Shown here: positions 5,405 through 9,008 of the stretch, piece after piece
Position numbering within the stretch: the stretch's first letter is position 1
Layout of the letters: each line of letters begins with the position of its first letter
Origin: an uncultured Collinsella sp.
GTDB taxonomy: Bacteria; Actinomycetota; Coriobacteriia; Coriobacteriales; Coriobacteriaceae
NCBI GenBank assembly: GCA_900546455.1
Contig: URCS01000072.1
Location: 1-9,008, forward strand
DNA length: 9,008 nt
Direction of reading: 5' to 3'
The notes under the pieces: model-generated
The model's input: only the letters and a program-made list of their open reading frames with translations
Databases searched by the model: none
What the model was told of the DNA's origin: nothing
Translations under genes and position numbers: made by a program

Positions 5405-6167
5405 AGCCCACCCCGCGCACGGTCTGGATGATGCGGACGCCGCCGGCGTCCTCGATCTTGGCGCGTAGATGCGCGATGTGCACGTCGACGTTGTTGGTGT
5501 CGCCCATGTATTCGTAGCCCAGCGCTTCGTGCGCGATGCGTTCGCGCGTGAGCACGGTCTCGGCATGCGCCATAAGCAGGGCGAGGACATCGAACTCGCG
5601 GGCCGTGAGCGCAATGGGCGAGCCGCCGACCGTGACTTCGCGGCGGTCGGGGTCGAGCGCAACCGAGCCCACGGCGAGCGTGGCGGGGGAGAGCGAGGCG
5701 GAAACCTGGGTCGAGTCACTGACCGGGGGCATCGCAGTGGCGCCGACACCCGTGCCGCCTGCCGCGCCCGTCCCGATGCCGCCAACGCCCGAAGCCGCCC
5801 GCACGGCCTCCGAGCGCTTCAACGCCACGCGGATCCGTGCGAACAGCTCCTCAATCGCAAACGGCTTGGTCAGGTAATCGTCGGCGCCGGCATCGAGCCC
5901 GGCCACCTTGTCCATCACGGCATCGCGCGCGGTGACCATTATCACCGGCACATCCTTGTGCTTGCGGACGCGCCGCAGGACCTCCATGCCGTTGAGCTGC
6001 GGCAACAACACATCGAGCAGAATAAGATCGTAGTTGCGCTCCAGCGCCAGGTCCACGGCGGTGCGGCCATCGGCGGCGTGTTCCACCTGGTAGCCCTCGT
6101 GCTCCAGCTCGAGCGTCACAAAGCGGGCGATTTTCTCCTCGTCCTCTACGATCAGGATCCGTGCCAT
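5388..6167 (-). CDS. OmpR/PhoB-family response regulator
   Basis: A 259-residue DNA-binding regulator. The receiver domain (1-118) has acidic pocket Glu8/Asp9, phospho-acceptor Asp52 in LILLDVLLP, Thr79 and Lys101 in YLTKPF. The winged-helix domain (about 165-259) shows LTAREFDVLALLM, the recognition region NVDVHIAHLRAKI and the terminal VRGVGYVC. Between them lies an unusually long Gly/Ala/Ser/Thr-rich linker (about 121-163), making the protein some 25-30 residues longer than typical relatives. The ATG at 6167 follows a GGGGG run six bases upstream. It sits 18 bases after the DUF4342 gene and overlaps the kinase gene, so the three form one operon. Targets are not known from sequence; autoregulation is plausible given the dyad at 6835-6854. 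Confidence 0.95.
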   Translation of the reverse strand: MARILIVEDEEKIARFVTLELEHEGYQVEHAADGRTAVDLALERNYDLILLDVLLPQLNGMEVLRRVRKHKDVPVIMVTARDAVMDKVAGLDAGADDYLTKPFAIEELFARIRVALKRSEAVRAASGVGGIGTGAAGGTGVGATAMPPVSDSTQVSASLSPATLAVGSVALDPDRREVTVGGSPIALTAREFDVLALLMAHAETVLTRERIAHEALGYEYMGDTNNVDVHIAHLRAKIEDAGGVRIIQTVRGVGYVCRA

Positions 6168-6185
6168 GCGTGCCCCCGTCTGCGA

Positions 6186-6728
6186 TTACTTGTCGTCGTT
6201 CAGATTTTGCTTGATGTCGTTCGCGGCATCGGCGGCGTGATTCATAAGGTTGTTGATGCTGCCGGGCACGTCGCCGTCGCTGTCGATGCGGTAGCGCATG
6301 CCAAAGAACAGGCCAATCAGCATCAGCCAAATCGTAGCGCCCCAGGCAAACAGGGCGATGATGGGGATCAGGATGGGGATGTTGAGGATGATCGCATCGC
6401 GGCGCGTGGCGATAAACTTGGTGTCCAGGCTCAGGCGGAAGAGCTTTTTGAGGTACTCCCATACGCTGTCCATCTTCTTGGAGAAGTCGGTCTTTTCGCT
6501 CGACTTCTCGTAGGCGGCCTGCGCGGCGACCATCTCGGCTGAGGGCTCATCGACTGGCGCGGACTCGGTGGCGGCGTGCGCCGACGTGGTCTGCGTCTTG
6601 CCCTGCGACTCGAGCCAAATGATGGCGTCCAAAACGTTGCCGTCGGCGGCGTCGAGCGCGGCCTTGGCATCGGTGTAGCTCACGTTGCACTTGGTGCGGA
6701 TGGTTTCAACTTTTTCGAGGTCGTCCAT
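6186..6728 (-). CDS. DUF4342-like membrane protein with N-terminal UBA/TS-N domain
   Basis: A 180-residue protein. Residues 1-42 form a UBA/TS-N-like three-helix domain (IRTKCNVSYTDAKAALDAADGN is split over positions 10-31, with LDAIIWLE following), like the one in EF-Ts and DUF4342 proteins. A polar, Ala/Glu-rich linker (43-85) comes next, then an amphipathic segment WEYLKKLF, a strand-like LDTKFIATRRD, and two closely spaced hydrophobic helices (about 113-129 and 131-146). The tail is polar and ends in NDDK. I chose ATG 6728 because AAAGGA lies six bases upstream and the domain begins there; a GTG 27 codons earlier lacks a ribosome site and adds Arg-rich, unconserved sequence. As first gene of the operon with the two-component pair, it may act with the sensor at the membrane; this is inference. 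Confidence 0.85.
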   Translation of the reverse strand: MDDLEKVETIRTKCNVSYTDAKAALDAADGNVLDAIIWLESQGKTQTTSAHAATESAPVDEPSAEMVAAQAAYEKSSEKTDFSKKMDSVWEYLKKLFRLSLDTKFIATRRDAIILNIPILIPIIALFAWGATIWLMLIGLFFGMRYRIDSDGDVPGSINNLMNHAADAANDIKQNLNDDK

Positions 6729-6756
6729 GACCTGTCCTTTCGTTCGATGGGCGCGA

Positions 6757-6777
6757 CGCCGGGCGATTTGCCCGGGC
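6757..6777 (-). other. GC-rich hairpin in the 5' leader of the DUF4342 operon
   Basis: CCGGGC-AAATC-GCCCGG (stems 6770-6775 and 6759-6764) forms a 6-bp stem that can be extended by flanking GC pairs. It lies within a leader of roughly 110 nt between the predicted start site and the ATG. There is no U-tract. No known riboswitch is recognised. Confidence 0.35.
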
Positions 6778-6834
6778 GCGAGCGTTGCGTTCGGCGGTCT
6801 GCGTTGCACGGCGCCGCCCCGCCCTTGGTCGAAC

Positions 6835-6874
6835 TCTATAGTGCAGGTTATAGATTAAGCGATTCTTGAGCCAA
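6835..6874 (-). promoter_or_regulatory. Promoter and overlapping dyad of the DUF4342-RR-HK operon
   Basis: On the - strand TTGGCT (6869-6874), a 16-bp spacer and TATAAC (6847-6852) form a reasonable sigma-70 type promoter, with a start site near 6840. A dyad, TCTATA-N8-TATAGA (6835-6854), covers the -10 box and start site. The same bases also read as a direct repeat of TATAG 12 bp apart. A protein bound there would block initiation, so it is a candidate operator. Confidence 0.5.
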
Positions 6875-6886
6875 GATTAATGTTGG

Positions 6887-7086
6887 ATGAGTTTTTGGGT
6901 AGCGGTGGGAAAAGTATTAGACCTCGATAGCGGGGGATGGGGTGCCGGTGCAAAACGGCGTCAAAGGTTGGTCGAGCAGGCGGTTTCTCCATTGATGTCC
7001 GCACGGCATGGGACACTTACCCTGCCGCCCTGCTCTGCCGCGGCGGCATGTACCCAAACAACGACCCTCTAAGGAGTTCGATACCA
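6887..7086. other. Gap before the small membrane-protein gene, largely unassigned
   Basis: The divergent gap (6729-7086) is about 360 bases. Its left part holds the leader and promoter of the DUF4342 operon. In the right part I see one hairpin, TGCCGCC / GGCGGCA (7023-7029 with 7042-7048, 12-base loop, no U-tract), and the ribosome site AAGGAG at 7071-7076. No clear sigma-70 promoter, riboswitch or RNA gene is recognised. An open frame from 6937 runs through here into the small membrane protein, but its extra residues look non-coding and lack a ribosome site. Confidence 0.4.
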
Positions 7087-7326
7087 ATGAGCGATAACAC
7101 CAAGCATCTCGCAAAGAAGTGCGTCAAGGACGCGGGGCCGTGCCTCGCGTTGTGCCTTGCCGGCGCAGCGGTCGCGCTGCTGGCTGTTCTGGGGCCATTC
7201 GACGTGCTCCGAAGTGCCAGTTCTCTGCACGTTTGCATGGCCCTTGCCGGCGCCATGATGACCGGCGGCGTGCTCGATCTGGTTTTTTGGGTGCTTGACC
7301 CGTTTGGATGGAAGAACGAAGGGTAA
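7087..7326 (+). CDS. Small membrane protein, two predicted helices, unknown function
   Basis: A 79-residue protein that I do not recognise. After a short basic N-terminus (KHLAKKCVK) come two hydrophobic segments, about 17-38 (AGPCLALCLAGAAVALLAVL) and about 46-70 (VCMALAGAMMTGGVLDLVFW), joined by a short loop containing FDVLRSASS, then a polar end, DPFGWKNEG. Four cysteines lie in or near the helices. The start is ATG 7087, with AAGGAG ten bases upstream, a slightly long gap; the open frame extends 50 codons further upstream without support. The next gene starts 85 bases downstream on the same strand with no convincing terminator between, so co-transcription is possible. No function can be assigned. 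Confidence 0.7.
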   Translation: MSDNTKHLAKKCVKDAGPCLALCLAGAAVALLAVLGPFDVLRSASSLHVCMALAGAMMTGGVLDLVFWVLDPFGWKNEG

Positions 7327-7398
7327 GCCCTAAAGGATGGAAGGGCTGGAACGGTTGACTTAGTGATCGTGCAGAATGTGGGCTAGCGACTTACAGGG

Positions 7399-7411
7399 AA
7401 GTGGTGATCCG
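7399..7411 (+). promoter_or_regulatory. Extended Shine-Dalgarno site deciding the phosphoesterase start
   Basis: AAGTGGTGATCC (7399-7410) matches 10 of 12 bases of AGGAGGTGATCC, the complement of the 16S rRNA 3' end, and ends one base before ATG 7412. The unbroken GGTGATCC lies on the downstream side of the usual core. It supports ATG 7412 over the in-frame ATG at 7376. Confidence 0.6.
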
Positions 7412-8137
7412 ATGACGGTCTATGTGACGGGCGATATTCACGGCGGCGTCGACATGCAAAAGCTTCGCGACTGGGATCTTGGGGATAGTTTGACAAGTGA
7501 CGACTATCTCATCATCGCGGGCGACTTTGGCTTTCCGTGGGATTTCTCTGCCGAGGAATGTGCCGACATCGCCTGGCTGGAGTCGCGCCCCTATACCGTG
7601 CTGTTTGTCGACGGCAACCACGAGCGTTTCGATCACTGGTCGGAGCGCCCCATGGAGCTGTGGCACGGCGGCCTGACGCAGCGCCTGTCGGACACCTCGC
7701 CCATCCGACGCCTGACGCGCGGTGAGGTTTTTGAGCTCGACGGCCCAACGATCTCTACCATGGGCGGCGCCACGAGCGTGGATAAGGAATACCGCATTCT
7801 GTATTCCAGCTGGTGGCCGCAGGAGCTGCCGGACGAGCGCAACTTTGAGGAGGCGCGGGCAAAGCTCGACAGCGTGGGTTGGAAGGTCGACTATGCGATC
7901 ACCCATACCTGCTCCACGCGCATGCTTTCGCCCACGCTTTACCCGGCACCTGGCTGGAATTATCCCGATGTCGATCGACTCACCACGTTTTTCGACGAGC
8001 TGGAGGACCACCTGGACTACAAGCGCTGGTACTACGGGCATTTTCATCGTGACGCCAACCCGGCCGAGCGTCACACCGTGCTCTACGACTGCATCGTTCG
8101 CTTGGGCGACGAACTCCAGCCCTGGGATGTTGCGTAG
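7412..8137 (+). CDS. Calcineurin-like metallophosphoesterase
   Basis: A 241-residue cytoplasmic two-metal phosphoesterase. All metal-binding motifs are visible in order: GDIHG (Asp8, His10), GDFG (Asp38), GNHE (Asn69, His70), ITHTC (His165) and GHFH (His210, His212). Between them GGATSVDKEYR followed by SSWWPQELP is, from memory, typical of a bacterial subfamily of small metallophosphoesterases of unknown substrate. There is no signal peptide. The start chosen is ATG 7412, preceded by an extended Shine-Dalgarno sequence and placing the first strand directly before GDIHG; the longer in-frame ATG at 7376 adds 12 unconserved residues. The gene follows the small membrane protein by 85 bases and is convergent with gluQ, with only 15 bases between stop codons. 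Substrate could be a nucleotide, phosphoprotein or other phosphodiester; sequence alone does not tell. Confidence 0.9.
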   Translation: MTVYVTGDIHGGVDMQKLRDWDLGDSLTSDDYLIIAGDFGFPWDFSAEECADIAWLESRPYTVLFVDGNHERFDHWSERPMELWHGGLTQRLSDTSPIRRLTRGEVFELDGPTISTMGGATSVDKEYRILYSSWWPQELPDERNFEEARAKLDSVGWKVDYAITHTCSTRMLSPTLYPAPGWNYPDVDRLTTFFDELEDHLDYKRWYYGHFHRDANPAERHTVLYDCIVRLGDELQPWDVA

Positions 8138-8152
8138 AGGCGGGGTGGCTGG

Positions 8153-9008
8153 CTACTCGACCGTTACAGTGATGTTCTCCCGATGCGCGCGGATGACGTC
8201 CCAGCTAAAGTGCTCGACCAGCTGCTCGGCGGTACGCGGCGTGGTGTCCGGCGCGATGCCTGTTTGCCCGGCGAGCCATCCCAACAGTGCCTCGGGTGTG
8301 CCAAAGCGGGTGCGGAGCTCGCCCAGGTCCAGATCGCGATCGCGCTTGGAAAGGCGGCGGCCGTCCGGTGACATGAGCAGCGGAATGTGCGCGTAGTGCG
8401 GCGTGGGCAGTCCCAGCAGATGTTGCAGATAGATCTGGCGCGGCGTGGAACCAAGCAGGTCGCATCCGCGTACGATCTCGGTGACGCCCATGGCAGCGTC
8501 GTCGACCGCCACGGCCAGCTGATAGGCAAACACGCCGTCGCTGCGGCGCACCAAAAAGTCACCGCACTCGGTGGCGAGTGCTTCGCATTGGGCTCCGTAC
8601 GTGCGGTCCACGAATTCGATCACGTCGCTGGCGAGGTCGTCGACGGTGGGCACGCGCAGGCGCGTGGCCGGAGCACGCAGGGCACTGCGGCGGGTGATTT
8701 CATCAGCAGAAAGACCTCTGCAGGCGCCGCGGTAGATGGGCGTGCCGTCGCTGGCGTGCGGTGCGCTCGCGGCGTGGAGTTCGGCACGCGTGCAAAAACA
8801 GGGATAGGTGAGGCCGGCGTCTTGCAGCTGGCGCAGGGCGTCCTCGTACAGATCCAGGCGATCGTGCTGGTAGTAGGGGCCTTCGTCCCACTCGAGCCCC
8901 AGCCAGGTCAGATCGTCAATCAGTTGAGCGGCAAGTTCCGGGCGCTTGCAGCGATCGTCCAGGTCCTCGATGCGCAGCACGATGCTGCCGCCCTGGCTGC
9001 GAGATCGG
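8153..9008 (-). CDS. gluQ: Glutamyl-Q tRNA(Asp) synthetase, C-terminal part (5' end outside window)
   Basis: A class I synthetase paralogue of GluRS lacking the anticodon-binding domain. It activates glutamate and attaches it to queuosine at the wobble base of tRNA-Asp. The visible 284 residues (counted from the right edge) begin RSRSQGGS and LRIEDLDD, just after the lost HIGH-type motif. Zinc ligands appear as CFC (about 70 and 72) and YRGAC (about 92 and 96), the Cys-x-Cys...Tyr-x3-Cys set of GluQ. The catalytic core follows: DFLVRRSDGVFAYQLAVAVDD, EIVRGCDLL, STPRQIYL, and the KMSKS-like RRLSKRD. It ends with a short helical tail rather than the long anticodon domain of GluRS, which separates it from gltX. 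The stop at 8153 faces the phosphoesterase stop only 15 bases away, leaving no room for a terminator between them. Confidence 0.92.
   Translation of the reverse strand, partial: RSRSQGGSIVLRIEDLDDRCKRPELAAQLIDDLTWLGLEWDEGPYYQHDRLDLYEDALRQLQDAGLTYPCFCTRAELHAASAPHASDGTPIYRGACRGLSADEITRRSALRAPATRLRVPTVDDLASDVIEFVDRTYGAQCEALATECGDFLVRRSDGVFAYQLAVAVDDAAMGVTEIVRGCDLLGSTPRQIYLQHLLGLPTPHYAHIPLLMSPDGRRLSKRDRDLDLGELRTRFGTPEALLGWLAGQTGIAPDTTPRTAEQLVEHFSWDVIRAHRENITVTVE

Noticed and set aside
5405..5785. N-terminal extension of the histidine kinase frame (127 codons)
   Set aside because: It lies entirely over the response regulator gene, is Arg/Ser/Pro-rich shadow sequence, and the ATG at 5404 gives a normal overlapping kinase start.
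5469..6542. Long + strand open frame of 357 codons opposite the regulator and DUF4342 genes
   Set aside because: It is antisense to two well-supported genes and shows His/Val/Arg-rich shadow composition with no domain motifs.
6729..6809. 27-residue N-terminal extension of the DUF4342 protein from a GTG
   Set aside because: There is no ribosome site, the sequence is Arg-rich, and AAAGGA sits correctly before ATG 6728.
6929..7060. Riboswitch or structured RNA before the small membrane protein
   Set aside because: Only one simple hairpin is visible and no known aptamer core is recognised.
7355..7387. TTGACT as a -35 box for the phosphoesterase
   Set aside because: It matches the -35 consensus well, but no -10-like hexamer lies 16-18 bp downstream.

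Overview
This is a GC-rich bacterial chromosome segment with tightly packed genes on both strands. The GC-rich codon use, Gram-positive style Shine-Dalgarno sites and protein flavour (a DUF4342/UBA-like membrane protein beside a two-component system, a stand-alone galactitol-type PTS IIB, GluQ) suggest a gut Coriobacteriia member such as Collinsella. That placement is inference from remembered family resemblance, not a search result.

Layout, left to right. (1) The 3' part of a Ppx/GppA phosphatase gene (+), cut by the left edge. (2) A short convergent gap at 778-895 holding two hairpin-forming inverted repeats of REP/MITE type. (3) An accessory-looking AAA_14/DUF4143 ATPase gene (-), with a promoter preceded by three 33-bp tandem repeats that each carry a TTTTCC-N3-GGAAAA dyad. 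(4) A tRNA-Leu(UAA) gene (-) with an intrinsic terminator, directly downstream of a gene for a membrane-anchored helical-repeat protein (-). (5) A two-gene + strand unit, PTS IIB then a VOC/glyoxalase-fold protein, closed by a strong hairpin terminator. (6) A - strand operon: DUF4342 membrane protein, OmpR-type response regulator, sensor histidine kinase. (7) A + strand pair: a small two-helix membrane protein and a calcineurin-like metallophosphoesterase. (8) The 3' part of gluQ, glutamyl-Q tRNA(Asp) synthetase (-), cut by the right edge.

Most of the window is ordinary chromosomal content. The part that looks least ordinary is 781-2445: an ATPase gene with an intact PD-(D/E)XK-like C-terminal signature, set between palindromic repeats on its 3' side and an iterated operator-like array on its 5' side, next to the 3' end of a tRNA gene. 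The array suggests cooperative binding by an unidentified regulator over this gene's promoter. The second point of interest is the DUF4342-RR-HK operon, where a UBA-like membrane protein is the first gene of a two-component operon and a dyad overlaps the predicted promoter.
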